Source: Sulfuricystis thermophila
GTDB taxonomy: Bacteria; Pseudomonadota; Gammaproteobacteria; Burkholderiales; Rhodocyclaceae
Assembly (NCBI RefSeq): GCF_004323595.1
Contig: NZ_AP019373.1
Span: 1,984,001 to 2,048,000, forward strand
Direction of reading: 5' to 3'
Length of the DNA stretch: 64,000 nt
The notes under the pieces are model-generated. The model worked only from the letters and a program-made list of their open reading frames with translations, was not told the origin of the DNA and searched no databases. Of this stretch, positions 55,223 to 64,000 are shown piece by piece. A program made the position numbers and the translations under genes. Within the stretch, counting starts at the first letter, position 1; every line of letters begins with the position of its first letter.

Positions 55223-56674
55223 TCACCCGAGCATGCGCGCGGCCTCCTGGAACCAGCGCGTCAGATACGGCGGAATCCACAGCCCCATCATCAGCGCCAG
55301 CCCGAGATGGACGAACACCGGCGTGATGGCGGGCGCGTGCGGCAGAGGCTTGGCCTCGGATTCGCCGAACACCATCGGATGCACCTTGGCGAAGATCGAG
55401 GCGAATGCCACCCCCAGACCGAGCAGCAGGAAGGGCGTGGCCCAGGGATGGAACTTCATCGCATGGGTGAGGATCATGAACTCGCTGGCGAAGACCCCGA
55501 AGGGGGGCATGCCAAGGATGGCGAGCGTGCCGAGCATCAGCCCCCAACCGATCAGCGGGTTGATGCGCTTCAAGCCACGGATGTCCTCCATCATCTGCGT
55601 GCCGCATTTCTGCGCGGCGTGGCCGACGGCGAAGAAGATCGCCGACTTGACCAGCGAATGCATCGTCATGTGCAGGAAGCCGGCGAAGCTCGCCACCGGG
55701 CCGCCCATGCCGAAGGCGAAGGTGATGATGCCCATGTGCTCGATCGACGAATAGGCGAACATGCGCTTGACATCACGCTGACGGCCGAGGAAGAAGGCGG
55801 CGGCGAGCAGTGTGAAGATGCCGAAGCCCATCATCAGGTTGCCGGCGAAATCGCTGTGCAGCGCGCCGTCGGCCAGCACCTTGCAGCGCAGGATGGCGTA
55901 GAGGGCGACATTGAGCAGCAGGCCGGAGAGCACCGCGGAGACCGGCGTTGGGCCTTCGGCGTGGGCATCGGGCAGCCAGTTGTGCATCGGCGCCAACCCC
56001 ACCTTGGTGCCGTAGCCGACCAGCAGAAAGATGAACGCGATCACCATGATGGTCGGATCGAGCTGGCCCTTGACATCGACGAGATGCGTCCATAACAGCG
56101 CGGTGCCCGTCTCGCCGAGCACACGCTCCGCCGCGAAATAGAGCAGGATGGTGCCGAACAGGGCCTGGGCGATGCCGACGCCGCAAAGGATGAAATATTT
56201 CCACGCCGCCTCGAGCGAGGCCGGTGTGCGGTAGAGCGAGACGAGCAGCACGGTGGTCAGCGTCGCTGCTTCCATCGCCACCCAGAGGATACCAAGATTG
56301 TTGGTGGTGAGCGCCACCAGCATCGTGCACATGAAGAGCTGATACATGCTCTTGTAGAGCCGCAGCCGCGCCGGCGTGAGCTTGCCGTGCGAGCGGTCGT
56401 TCTTCATGTAAGGATCGGAAAAGATCGCCGTCGTCATGCCGACGAAGGCAGTCAGCGTGACGAAGAAGACATTCATCGAGTCGATGAAGAATTGCTCGCC
56501 AAAGGCAAAGCGCGGGCCGCCGGCGACGATTTCGGCCGTCAGCCCGGCGGCGGAGAGAAAGGTCGCGGCGCTGGCCAGCACATTGATGTGTGGCGCCCAT
56601 TCACGCTCGCCGGCGAAGGACAGCAGGATGCCGGCGACGAGCGGGATGACCAGGGTCAGGATAAAGAAATCCAT
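55223..56674 (-). CDS. Antiporter-like membrane subunit (HyfF/NuoN type)
   Basis: The 483-residue protein has about 13-14 helices and belongs to the Mrp/NuoLMN antiporter-like family. Signatures are GILWVAMEAATLTTVLLVSLY, a YFILCGVGIAQALFG helix, GTKVGLAPMHNWLPDAHAEGPTPVSAVLSG and the HMTMHSLVKSAIFFAVGH segment. These helices hold the charged residues that move protons or sodium ions. It lies 6 bases upstream of the NuoCD-like gene and overlaps the HyfE-like gene, giving the complex one of its pumping modules. Confidence 0.9.
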   Translation of the reverse strand: MDFFILTLVIPLVAGILLSFAGEREWAPHINVLASAATFLSAAGLTAEIVAGGPRFAFGEQFFIDSMNVFFVTLTAFVGMTTAIFSDPYMKNDRSHGKLTPARLRLYKSMYQLFMCTMLVALTTNNLGILWVAMEAATLTTVLLVSLYRTPASLEAAWKYFILCGVGIAQALFGTILLYFAAERVLGETGTALLWTHLVDVKGQLDPTIMVIAFIFLLVGYGTKVGLAPMHNWLPDAHAEGPTPVSAVLSGLLLNVALYAILRCKVLADGALHSDFAGNLMMGFGIFTLLAAAFFLGRQRDVKRMFAYSSIEHMGIITFAFGMGGPVASFAGFLHMTMHSLVKSAIFFAVGHAAQKCGTQMMEDIRGLKRINPLIGWGLMLGTLAILGMPPFGVFASEFMILTHAMKFHPWATPFLLLGLGVAFASIFAKVHPMVFGESEAKPLPHAPAITPVFVHLGLALMMGLWIPPYLTRWFQEAARMLG

Positions 56675-57342
56675 CAGCGTTCCTTGAGCTGCTCCATGTG
56701 ATGGATGTCGAGGCTGTCGAACTGGTCGCGGATCTGGAAGAAGAACACGCCGAGGATGATCATGCCGACCAAGACGTCGAGCGCGATGCCGAGCTCGACC
56801 ACCATCGGCATGCCGTAGGTGGCGGAAGTCGCGGCAAGGAAGAGACCGTTTTCCATCGCCAGGAAGCCGACCACCTGGGTGATCGCCTTCCTGCGCGTGA
56901 TCATCATCAAGAAGGCGAGCATCACCGTCGCCAGCGCGATGCCGAGGGTACCGCGCGCGATGGTGGCAGACAGCTGCGAGATCGGCGAAGCGACATTGAA
57001 GGCGATGACGACCAGGCCGAGGCCGATCAGCATCGTCGTCGGAATGTTGATCAGCCCCTCGACCTCGCCCTTGATGTGCAGCTTTCTCACCAAGCGATGC
57101 AATATCCAGGGCAGCAGAATGACCTTCAGCCCCAGCGTCAGCCCCGCCGAATAGAACAGATGGTGCTGTCCGGTCTTGAACGCCATCACCAGTGACGACA
57201 GAAACAGCGCGAAACCCTGCAGGGCGAACAGGTCGATCAACTGGATGACGCGGCGCTGCGCCAGCATCGCGAAACCGAGCAGCAGGATCACCGCGGCCAG
57301 CAGGTTGATCAGCTGGGCGTAGAGAGGCACGGCGGCGGTCAT
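56674..57342 (-). CDS. HyfE-like membrane subunit
   Basis: The 222-residue membrane protein has about six helices, related to HyfE of hydrogenase-4 and to MnhC/NuoK-type subunits (INIPTTMLIGLGLVVIAFNVASPIS, then VVGFLAMENGLFLAA with the conserved Glu). Its size and position between the HyfC-like and HyfF-like genes match hyf operons. Start and stop are each coupled to neighbours by overlap. It forms part of the membrane arm. Confidence 0.85.
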   Translation of the reverse strand: MTAAVPLYAQLINLLAAVILLLGFAMLAQRRVIQLIDLFALQGFALFLSSLVMAFKTGQHHLFYSAGLTLGLKVILLPWILHRLVRKLHIKGEVEGLINIPTTMLIGLGLVVIAFNVASPISQLSATIARGTLGIALATVMLAFLMMITRRKAITQVVGFLAMENGLFLAATSATYGMPMVVELGIALDVLVGMIILGVFFFQIRDQFDSLDIHHMEQLKER

Positions 57343-58301
57343 ACCCGGCTCTCCAGCAGCAGACGCACCAAGAGGCCGAGCACCGCCAGCAGGAAAGCGG
57401 TGCCGAGGAATTCCGGCGCGCGGAAGATGCGCATCTTGGCGTTGATCGTCTCGATCAGCGCGACGACGGCGCCGCCGATCGTCAGTTTGAGGATCAGGAC
57501 CGGCAATGCGGCGATCATGGCCAGCAGGTTGTCACGCTCGGCGATGCCCCACGGGAAGAACAGCGCCAGTCCGAGGCAGGAGTAGGCGTAGAGCTTGAGG
57601 CTCGCCGCCCATTCGAGCAGCGCCAGATGCCGCCCTGAATATTCGAGGATCATCGCCTCGTGGATCATGGTCAGTTCGAGGTGGGTGGCCGGGTTGTCCA
57701 CCGGCACGCGCGCGTTCTCGGCGAAGGACACCATCGTGAAGGCGAGGCCGGCGAAAGCGATCGACGGGTAGATCACCAGTTCGCGATGCGCCAGCGTCTC
57801 GACGATGGTCGTCACCGAAGTGGACTGGGCGATCATCGCCATCGTGAAAATCACCATCAACAGCGCCGGTTCGGCGAGGAAGCCGATCAGCATCTCGCGC
57901 CGGCCGCCCAGCGTACCGAACGAGGTGCCGACGTCCATGCCGGCCAGGGCGATGAAGATGCGCGCCAGGCCAAACACACCGACCAGCGCCAGCGCGTCGG
58001 CGGCCGGCGCGAATGGCAGGTCGGTCGACAGGCTGGGGATGATCGCGCAGGCGAGCACCATGCAGCCGAAGATGATGAAGGGCGCAAAACGGAACAGCGC
58101 CGATGCGCCATGAGCCAACACCACGTCCTTATGAAACAGCTTGTGCAGCATGCGGTAGGGCTGCAGCAGGGGGGGCGCCTTGCGGTTCTGTAACCAGGCG
58201 CGGCACTGGTTCACCCAGCCGGTCAATAGCGGCGCCAGCGCCAGCGCCAGCACGATCGCGAACAATTGACCGAAGACGCCCGTCCAACTCAAGCTCATCA
58301 T
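57339..58301 (-). CDS. NuoH/HyfC-like membrane subunit
   Basis: The 320-residue protein has about eight helices and the NuoH-family patterns: GWVNQCRAWLQNRKAPPLLQPYRML at the start, FGLARIFIALAGMDVGTSFG, FAENARVPVDNPATHLELTMIHEAMILEYSGRHLAL and a late INAKMRIFRAPEFLG. It links the soluble subunits to the pumping subunits and forms the quinone-chamber side in complex I. The first of two adjacent ATGs (58301) overlaps the stop of the upstream HyfB-like gene. Confidence 0.91.
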   Translation of the reverse strand: MMSLSWTGVFGQLFAIVLALALAPLLTGWVNQCRAWLQNRKAPPLLQPYRMLHKLFHKDVVLAHGASALFRFAPFIIFGCMVLACAIIPSLSTDLPFAPAADALALVGVFGLARIFIALAGMDVGTSFGTLGGRREMLIGFLAEPALLMVIFTMAMIAQSTSVTTIVETLAHRELVIYPSIAFAGLAFTMVSFAENARVPVDNPATHLELTMIHEAMILEYSGRHLALLEWAASLKLYAYSCLGLALFFPWGIAERDNLLAMIAALPVLILKLTIGGAVVALIETINAKMRIFRAPEFLGTAFLLAVLGLLVRLLLESRV

Positions 58302-60298
58302 GGCCTGGCCACCAGCAACAAAAGAATGAGGGTCACGAAGCTGTACATCAGATAAAAGGCGATGCGGCCACCCTGGAGACGGGTGATCAGAGCGGAAACG
58401 GCATTGGCCAGGCGCGCGATCGGCAAATAAAGCCAGTACCAGAAGTGATCCTCGACCTTGACCGTATAGATCGGCTGGCGGTCGCGAATGCTCGGAAAAT
58501 GCCGGGTCATGCGGAACATCGGTTCGAAGATGCGGCGGATCGGCTGCGAAAAGCCCTCGGCCGTATCCTGCGCGCGCGGCCCCTGGAAGTGATAGCCGCA
58601 ATCCCAGGCCGGCGAGCGACGCACGCGGCCGTGATACAGCGTCCTGACGAGCCAGCGGCCCAACAGCAGCGTCGCCACGATCGTCGCGAGGAACAACACC
58701 GGCGCATAGCTGGCGCGCTCCGGCGAAATCGGCGCCAGCAGCCACCAGCCGGATTCGGTCACGCGCTCGGCGAGCCCCTTGCCGAGCAGTTGGCGCGTCG
58801 CGGCGTCGAGTTTCAGAATGATGGTGCTGGGCAGCACGCCGAGCGCCAGCGTCAGCCCCATCAGCCAGACGAGGCCCACCTTTTCCAGCGGACCGGCGTC
58901 ATGCGCATCCTTCAGACCGGGCTCGCGCATCTGGCCGAGGAAGATGATGCCGTAGAACTTGACCAGGGCGAAGCCGGCCAGGGCGGCGGTGAGCGCCACG
59001 GCCGCCGCGGCGACCGGCACGATCATGTTGAGCCAGGAATGCGGCAGGCCGGGCGAGAACAGGAAGGCCTGCAGCAACAGCCATTCCGAGACGAAACCAG
59101 ACAGGGGCGGCAGGCCGGCGCCGGCAATCACGCCGGCGAGCGCCAGCCAGGCCACCCAGGGCATGCGGTGGATCAGTCCGCCGAGCTTGCCGAGGCTACG
59201 CTCCTTGGTGGCATGCAGCACCGAACCGGTGCAGAGAAACAGCAGGCTCTTGAAGCCGGCATGGGCAAGACAGTGAAACAGCACCGCGGTGAGCGACAGG
59301 GCGGCCAGCGCCTCCATCTTGTAGGAATGGAACAACAGCGTCAGACCGATACCGACCGCCAGCAAGCCGATGTTCTCGATCGACGAATAGGCGAGCAGCC
59401 GTTTCATGTCCGACTGCACGGTGGCGTAGAGCACGCCGAACATCGCCGTGGCCAGACCGACGCCCAGCGCGACGACCCCCCACCACCACTGGGTCATGCC
59501 GACCAGATCGAAGCCGACACGCAGCAGGCCGTAGATCGCCGTCTTCAGCATCACCCCGCTCATCAGCGCGGAGACCGGCGACGGCGCCGCCGGGTGCGCC
59601 TCCGGCAGCCAGACATGGACGGGCAGCAGACCTGCCTTGGCACCAAACCCAAACAACGCCAGCAGGAAGGCGATCGACGCCCAGAACGGCGAAAGGTGTT
59701 GCGCACGCATGCCGGCAAACGTGTAATCACCGGCACCGCCGGTCATCACACCGAACGAGAGCAGGATCGCGATCGCGCCGACGTGGGCGACGAGCAGATA
59801 GAGGAAGCCTGCGCGGCGGATCGCCTCGTGCTTGTGATCGGTGGTCACCAGCAGGAATGAGGACAGCGCCATCGTTTCCCAGGCCACCATGAAGGCGTAG
59901 GCATCGTCCGCCAACAGCACCATCAGCATGCTGGCCAGGAACACGTGATATTCCAGACACAGGGCACCGAGGTTGATGCCATGATCATGGCTGAAATAGC
60001 CTGCGGCGTAAAGCGAGATGCCGGCCGACACCAAGCCGAGCAGCAGCAGGAAGACCGCGGCGAGGTTGTCGAGGCGCAGGTGGAACGGTAGTCCGGGCAG
60101 GCCGATGACCAGCTCGGCGGTCTGGGCCGGCCCGCCGAGCGAGCCGAGGCCGACGAAGCCGGCCGCGAGGCCGACGAGGGCGCCCAGCGGGAACAGCGTC
60201 TTGGCAACGAAGCGCATGTTGCGCGGCGCCGCGAGCCCCGCCAGCCCGATCGCCAGCCACAGACAGGCAGCGATCAAGAGCGCGTCGATGGCGAGCAT
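58298..60298 (-). CDS. HyfB-like large antiporter-type subunit
   Basis: The 666-residue protein has about 16 helices and an extended C-terminus, as in HyfB of hydrogenase-4. Family patterns are AYAFMVAWETMALSSFLLVTTDH, GLLPVHVWLPEAHPAAPSPVSALMSG, YSSIENIGLLAVGIGLTLLF and LAHAGFKSLLFLCTGSVLHATKERSLGKLGG. It would be the main ion-pumping subunit. It starts 10 bases after the gamma-carbonic anhydrase stop, making that enzyme the gene directly ahead of the complex in the operon. Confidence 0.92.
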   Translation of the reverse strand: MLAIDALLIAACLWLAIGLAGLAAPRNMRFVAKTLFPLGALVGLAAGFVGLGSLGGPAQTAELVIGLPGLPFHLRLDNLAAVFLLLLGLVSAGISLYAAGYFSHDHGINLGALCLEYHVFLASMLMVLLADDAYAFMVAWETMALSSFLLVTTDHKHEAIRRAGFLYLLVAHVGAIAILLSFGVMTGGAGDYTFAGMRAQHLSPFWASIAFLLALFGFGAKAGLLPVHVWLPEAHPAAPSPVSALMSGVMLKTAIYGLLRVGFDLVGMTQWWWGVVALGVGLATAMFGVLYATVQSDMKRLLAYSSIENIGLLAVGIGLTLLFHSYKMEALAALSLTAVLFHCLAHAGFKSLLFLCTGSVLHATKERSLGKLGGLIHRMPWVAWLALAGVIAGAGLPPLSGFVSEWLLLQAFLFSPGLPHSWLNMIVPVAAAAVALTAALAGFALVKFYGIIFLGQMREPGLKDAHDAGPLEKVGLVWLMGLTLALGVLPSTIILKLDAATRQLLGKGLAERVTESGWWLLAPISPERASYAPVLFLATIVATLLLGRWLVRTLYHGRVRRSPAWDCGYHFQGPRAQDTAEGFSQPIRRIFEPMFRMTRHFPSIRDRQPIYTVKVEDHFWYWLYLPIARLANAVSALITRLQGGRIAFYLMYSFVTLILLLLVARP

Positions 60299-60308
60299 GG
60301 CGAATCGA

Positions 60309-60869
60309 TCAGAATTCGTTGCGGATACGGTTGTACCCTTGCACCAAGGAGAGATTCGCCATCACCACGCTTTCGGAAAAACTCGTCGCGTCGCCGGTGA
60401 CGCGCTGGATGTTGGCGAGATCGGCATCCGAATGGACGTTGGTCGTCGAGGGGATGTAGAAGCCCGGCGGCACATGGCAGCCTTCGACCACCGAATTGTG
60501 GCGCACGACCGAGCCATCGCCCACCGTGCAGTTGAACAGCACCGAGTTGAAGCCGATGAAGACGTTGTCGCCGACCGTGCACGGCCCATGGACGATGGAA
60601 CGGTGCGCGATCGAAGTCGCACGGCCGATCGTCACCCCGCCGCCGGCCTTGCAGTGGATCACCACGCCATCTTGGATGTTGGAGCCGGCCTTGATGACGA
60701 TCGGCTCCATCTCGCCCTTTTCATCCACCTCGTCGGCACGGATCACCGCGTAGGGGCCGATGAAGACGTTTTCCTCGACGATCACCTTGCCGCACAAAAT
60801 CGCGGTCGGATCGACGAAGGCGGATTCATGGACGATGGGCAGGTGCCCGCTGGGGTTTTTGCGAATCAT
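60309..60869 (-). CDS. Gamma-type carbonic anhydrase-like protein
   Basis: The 186-residue left-handed beta-helix protein keeps the active-site pattern of Methanosarcina Cam: R44 and D46 in AVIRADE, Q66 in NIQDGVV, zinc ligand H72 in VVIH, and H89 and H94 in SIAHRSIVHG. All three zinc histidines are present with the right H-x4-H spacing, so CO2 hydration is plausible; some such proteins are inactive structural relatives. Gamma carbonic anhydrases are subunits of plant complex I, and this gene directly precedes a complex-I-like operon (10 bases). Confidence 0.87.
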   Translation of the reverse strand: MIRKNPSGHLPIVHESAFVDPTAILCGKVIVEENVFIGPYAVIRADEVDEKGEMEPIVIKAGSNIQDGVVIHCKAGGGVTIGRATSIAHRSIVHGPCTVGDNVFIGFNSVLFNCTVGDGSVVRHNSVVEGCHVPPGFYIPSTTNVHSDADLANIQRVTGDATSFSESVVMANLSLVQGYNRIRNEF

Positions 60870-60897
60870 GACTCAAAAAAACTAATTCTAATCCTCT

Positions 60898-62841
60898 TCA
60901 AAAAACGATGTTGAGCATCACCATCAGCACCGTGATGAACAGCACGGTCATGATGCCGCCGGCGCGCATGTAGTCGGCGACGCGATAGCCGCCCGGCCCC
61001 ATCAGCAGCGCATTGACCTGGTGGGTGGGCAGGAAGAAGGAGTTCGAGGTCGCGAGCGCCACGGTGAGCGCGAACACCGCCGGATTGGCGCCGGCGCCGA
61101 TCGCGATATTCACCGCCAGCGGCACCAACAGCACGGTGGCGCCGACGTTGGACATCACCAGCGTGAAGAACGTGGCCAGCACCGCGATGGCCAGCTGGAT
61201 CACCCACACCGGTGTGCCGCCGAGCAGCGTCAGCGTCTGCTCGGCGATCCATCTCGCCGTGCCGCTCGTCTCCACCGCCAGGCCGAGGGGAATCAGGCTC
61301 GCGAGCAGGAACACCGACTTCCAGCTCACCGCCCGGTAAGCTTCCTCGATGTTGAGCACCCGCGTCAGGATCATGCCGATCGCGCCGGTCATCAGGGCGA
61401 CCGAGAGCGTGATCTTGGAGAAGAGGATCAGGCCGAGTGCGATGCCGAAGCAGATCAACGCCGCCCTGACCTTGTGCGGCCGCAGCTCTTCGTGCGGGTA
61501 TTCGGTGGTGACGACGACGAAGTTGCGGTCTTTCTCGATGTGCGCGAGCGCCGCCCAGGGCGTGTGCACGATCAGCGCATCACCGGCCTGGAACGGCAGG
61601 TCGCGAATGCCATCGCCCTCGCGGAGCGTCTGCCCCGCGCGATGCAGCGCGACCAGTGCAAGGCCATAGGTTTTTCTCAACCAGACGTCGCGCGCACTCT
61701 TGCCGATCAGATCCGAGCCGGGCGGGATGACCACTTCGGCGATGCCGGCCTTGTTGGGCGCCAGCGTATCGGCAAAGGCGACGAGTTCGGGCCGGAAAAC
61801 CAGCCCATGCTCGGCGGCAAAGGCATCGAGTTTCTCCGGCGCACCCAACACCCCCAGCACGCTGCCGGCCTCGATGGCGACGTCGCGCGCCACGCCGCCA
61901 GGACCGATGCGCAGATCGTCTGCACCGCGCAGCATGGCGATGACGCGCAGCCGCCAGGGCTTTTCGATCTCTTCGAGCGTCTTGCCGACCAAGGGACTGC
62001 CCGCCGGCACCTCGACCTCGCGCAAGGCGTAATCGAGGCCATAGAGCTCGCGGTAGTAATCCATGGCGCTCGTGCCGCTGGTCATGTCCTCTTCGGCCTT
62101 GCCCGGCAGCACGTAACGGCCGGCGAGCACGAAATAGACGATGCCGGAAGCGAGCAGCGCCAGCCCGATCGGCGTGACGGTGAACAATGGCCAGGTCTGC
62201 ATCTGCTGATCCGGCGGCAACGCCTTGTTCGAGGCAAGGATCAGGTCATTGAGAAGAATCAACGGGGACGAGCCGACCATCGTGATGGTGCCGCCGAGGA
62301 TCGCGCAAAAACCCATCGGCATCAACAAGCGCGACATCGGCAACCCCGTGCGCGCCGAGATGCGCGCGACCACCGGCAGGAAGAGCGCCGCCGCACCGAC
62401 GTTCTGCATGAAGCTGGAAATGAAGCCGACCGTGCCGGAAATGGCCGGAATGATGCGCGCTTCGGTACGACCGGCGACGCGCAGGATGAAGCCGGCCACC
62501 TGACCCATCAGGCCGGTCTTGTCGAGCCCTGCGCCGATGATCATCACCGCGATGATCGACACCACCGCGTTGCCGGAAAAGCCGCGGAACAGCTCCGCCC
62601 CCGGCACCAGCGGACGGGCAAGCCCGAGCCAATCGTGAAAGTGGCTCACCAGGCCGAGGATCACCATCACCGTCACGGCGGCGACATCGACACCGACCAC
62701 CTCGAACGCGAACAGATAGACGGTCAGCATCAGGATGCCGAACGCGACGGCGATTTCACGCGACGGCACGACGTTGGCGACGACGAGCCAGACGAGGAAA
62801 AACAGCACTGCGGCAATGATGGACTTGAGATTTTTCTTCAT
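60898..62841 (-). CDS. SLC13/DASS-family permease with two TrkA-C domains
   Basis: The 647-residue inner-membrane protein has two halves of anion-transporter helices (SFMQNVGAAALFLPVVARI with ILGGTITMVGSSPLILLNDLI, and MSNVGATVLLVPLAVNIAIGAG with ATSNSFFLPTHQ). Between them lie two cytoplasmic RCK_C/TrkA-C domains (about 280-440). This layout is seen in sulfate and other inorganic-anion permeases of the family. It is cotranscribed between the SulP gene (48-base gap) and the carbonic anhydrase (28-base gap). Substrate could be sulfate, a dicarboxylate or bicarbonate-related; it is unresolved. Confidence 0.88.
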   Translation of the reverse strand: MKKNLKSIIAAVLFFLVWLVVANVVPSREIAVAFGILMLTVYLFAFEVVGVDVAAVTVMVILGLVSHFHDWLGLARPLVPGAELFRGFSGNAVVSIIAVMIIGAGLDKTGLMGQVAGFILRVAGRTEARIIPAISGTVGFISSFMQNVGAAALFLPVVARISARTGLPMSRLLMPMGFCAILGGTITMVGSSPLILLNDLILASNKALPPDQQMQTWPLFTVTPIGLALLASGIVYFVLAGRYVLPGKAEEDMTSGTSAMDYYRELYGLDYALREVEVPAGSPLVGKTLEEIEKPWRLRVIAMLRGADDLRIGPGGVARDVAIEAGSVLGVLGAPEKLDAFAAEHGLVFRPELVAFADTLAPNKAGIAEVVIPPGSDLIGKSARDVWLRKTYGLALVALHRAGQTLREGDGIRDLPFQAGDALIVHTPWAALAHIEKDRNFVVVTTEYPHEELRPHKVRAALICFGIALGLILFSKITLSVALMTGAIGMILTRVLNIEEAYRAVSWKSVFLLASLIPLGLAVETSGTARWIAEQTLTLLGGTPVWVIQLAIAVLATFFTLVMSNVGATVLLVPLAVNIAIGAGANPAVFALTVALATSNSFFLPTHQVNALLMGPGGYRVADYMRAGGIMTVLFITVLMVMLNIVF

Positions 62842-62860
62842 GGGATCACACTCGAAGTGG

Positions 62861-62885
62861 AAAATCGGCGCTGGCAGGACGGCAC
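62861..62885 (-). repeat. 25-base dispersed repeat between the SulP and SLC13 genes
   Basis: It lies 4 bases beyond the SulP stop codon, in the short gap before the SLC13 gene. Two changes from consensus (AAAATC and GGCAGG). Confidence 0.82.
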
Positions 62886-62889
62886 CGGT

Positions 62890-64000
62890 TCACGAGGCAG
62901 GGCGCAACAGCGTGCCGGCGGTCTCGATGCCGGCTGCGGCGGCGCGGCGGTAGGCTTCCTCGATCGCGGCATCGGCAGTGCCGAAGACGTTTTCGGCGCC
63001 GATCGCGTCCATCAGCCCGGTGGCTTGCATCACATCGCGCACCTGCTTCTTGAGGCCGCCGAAGAGCAGCGTCACGCCATTGGCGCGCAGGCGTTCGACG
63101 AGATGGTGGATCACCTCTTCGCCCGAGGCATCGAGCTCGTTGATCGCATCGCCGACGACGATCAGGTATTTCATCCGTGGATGCTCGGCCACCGCTTCGA
63201 GCACCGCATCCTCGAACCAGGCGACGTTGGCGAAATAGAGCCGTCCGTCGAAGCGCACCGCGACCACCGTTTTCGATTCCGGCAGACCGGCTACCCGGAT
63301 GTCGCGCAGCGTGCCGTCGGGATGGCGACCGAGAACGGCGACGCGCGGCGTCATCGTGCGGTAGAGGAACAGGCCGATGGCCAGACCGGCGCCGATCAGG
63401 ATGCCCTTGTCGAGATGTGGCGCCACGGCAAGGGTGGCGACGAAGGTGACGATCGCCGCGATGCCGTCGTGCCGACTCGCCTGCCAGGCGTGTTTGATCG
63501 CCGCGAAATTGACGAGCCCCACCACGGCCATGATGATCACCGCCGCCAGGGTCGCCTGCGGCAAGTGATAAAGCAATGGCGTCAGGAACAGCAGCGTGAG
63601 CAGCACGAACAGCGCGGTAAACACCGAGGACATGCCGGTCGCGGCGCCGGCGTTGAGATTGACCGCCGAACGCGAAAACGAGCCGGACACCGGAAAGGCC
63701 TGCGTCAGGCTGCCGACGATGTTGGAGAGCCCCTGACCGACCAGCTCCTGGTTCGGATCGAGCCGCTGTTTGGTCTTCGCCGCCATCGCCTTGGCGATCG
63801 AGATCGCTTCCATGAAGCCGACCAGCGAGATGACGATCGCCGTCGTGAGCAGCGTGCCGAGCATTTCCCAATTCATCTTCGGCAGCGCAAACGACGGCAA
63901 GCCCTCGGGAATCTTGCCGACCACCTGGCCGCCGCCGGAGAGTTTCACCTCGCCCTTCTCGCCATGCACGCCGCGCACGATGCGCCAGCGCAGACCATCG
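62890..64000 (-). CDS. SulP-family anion transporter with STAS domain (partial)
   Basis: The C-terminal 370 residues are present; the gene starts beyond the right edge. It has SulP membrane signatures (GFMEAISIAKAMAAKTKQRLDPNQELVGQG, GSFSRSAVNLNAGAATGMSSVFTALF) and a C-terminal STAS domain (LYFANVAWFEDAV, LIVVGDAINELDASGEEVI). The reading frame continues through the window end without a stop. SulP members carry sulfate, bicarbonate (BicA) or other anions. It heads, within this window, the operon containing the carbonic anhydrase and the complex-I-like genes, which makes bicarbonate a candidate. Confidence 0.92.
   Translation of the reverse strand, partial: DGLRWRIVRGVHGEKGEVKLSGGGQVVGKIPEGLPSFALPKMNWEMLGTLLTTAIVISLVGFMEAISIAKAMAAKTKQRLDPNQELVGQGLSNIVGSLTQAFPVSGSFSRSAVNLNAGAATGMSSVFTALFVLLTLLFLTPLLYHLPQATLAAVIIMAVVGLVNFAAIKHAWQASRHDGIAAIVTFVATLAVAPHLDKGILIGAGLAIGLFLYRTMTPRVAVLGRHPDGTLRDIRVAGLPESKTVVAVRFDGRLYFANVAWFEDAVLEAVAEHPRMKYLIVVGDAINELDASGEEVIHHLVERLRANGVTLLFGGLKKQVRDVMQATGLMDAIGAENVFGTADAAIEEAYRRAAAAGIETAGTLLRPAS

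Overview
The window is GC-rich (roughly 60-65 percent by eye) bacterial chromosome, densely packed with short operons whose genes often overlap by ATGA. Gene content and protein flavour (cd1 nitrite reductase with NapC-type NirT, cNOR, DUF3373 porin, octaheme tetrathionate reductase, glcDEF, PntAB) point to a denitrifying, possibly facultatively autotrophic or sulfur-oxidising betaproteobacterium of the Rhodocyclales/Nitrosomonadales type. That assignment is inference; there is no rRNA or tRNA gene in the window.

Layout. 1-9 kb (minus strand): denitrification island: norC-norB, norE-norF, nirJ-nirN, nirS-nirT. FNR/Dnr-type TTGAY-N4-RTCAA boxes lie before norC, nirJ and nirS. 9-14.2 kb (minus): alaS, a small periplasmic protein, ugpB-ugpQ. 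14.3-20 kb (plus): lipoprotein, a RhlE-type helicase whose start codon lies inside a mobile element, FAH-family enzyme, DOMON-like protein plus NamZ-type muramidase, two Hsp20 genes. 20-24 kb: pntA-pntB, a PP2C phosphatase and a MaoC protein. 24.3-36.5 kb (minus): one long apparent operon that starts with a helix-turn-helix/2Fe-2S/flavin reductase fusion, MoxR ATPase, metallopeptidase-VWA protein and several unrecognised small proteins, and runs into hydroxypyruvate isomerase and glycolate oxidase glcDEF. 36.8-45 kb: ChrA transporter, a C-terminal-haem cytochrome, DUF3373 porin, octaheme tetrathionate reductase with its cytochrome b, and a divergent YeeE/YedE sulfur transporter. 45-53 kb: EptA, a ferredoxin-NADP reductase-like flavoprotein, an iron alcohol dehydrogenase, a free-standing carboxysomal-type carbonic anhydrase, and a binding protein plus GGDEF-EAL sensor. 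53-64 kb (minus): SulP transporter, SLC13 permease, gamma-carbonic anhydrase and a six-gene complex-I/hydrogenase-4-like membrane complex.

Two things stand out. First, the last region: the catalytic-subunit homologue has lost the NiFe cysteines (an Ehr-type complex), a gamma-carbonic anhydrase with intact zinc ligands sits 10 bases upstream, and two anion transporters precede it. Together they look like an energy-coupled inorganic-carbon module. Second, the window is littered with dispersed repeats: a 25-base sequence (14 full and 2 half copies) that lies inside reading frames in several frames, at stop codons and between genes; a 206-base inverted-repeat element with TTNAA target duplications (three copies, all at gene edges); and composite elements sharing a core but carrying different ends.
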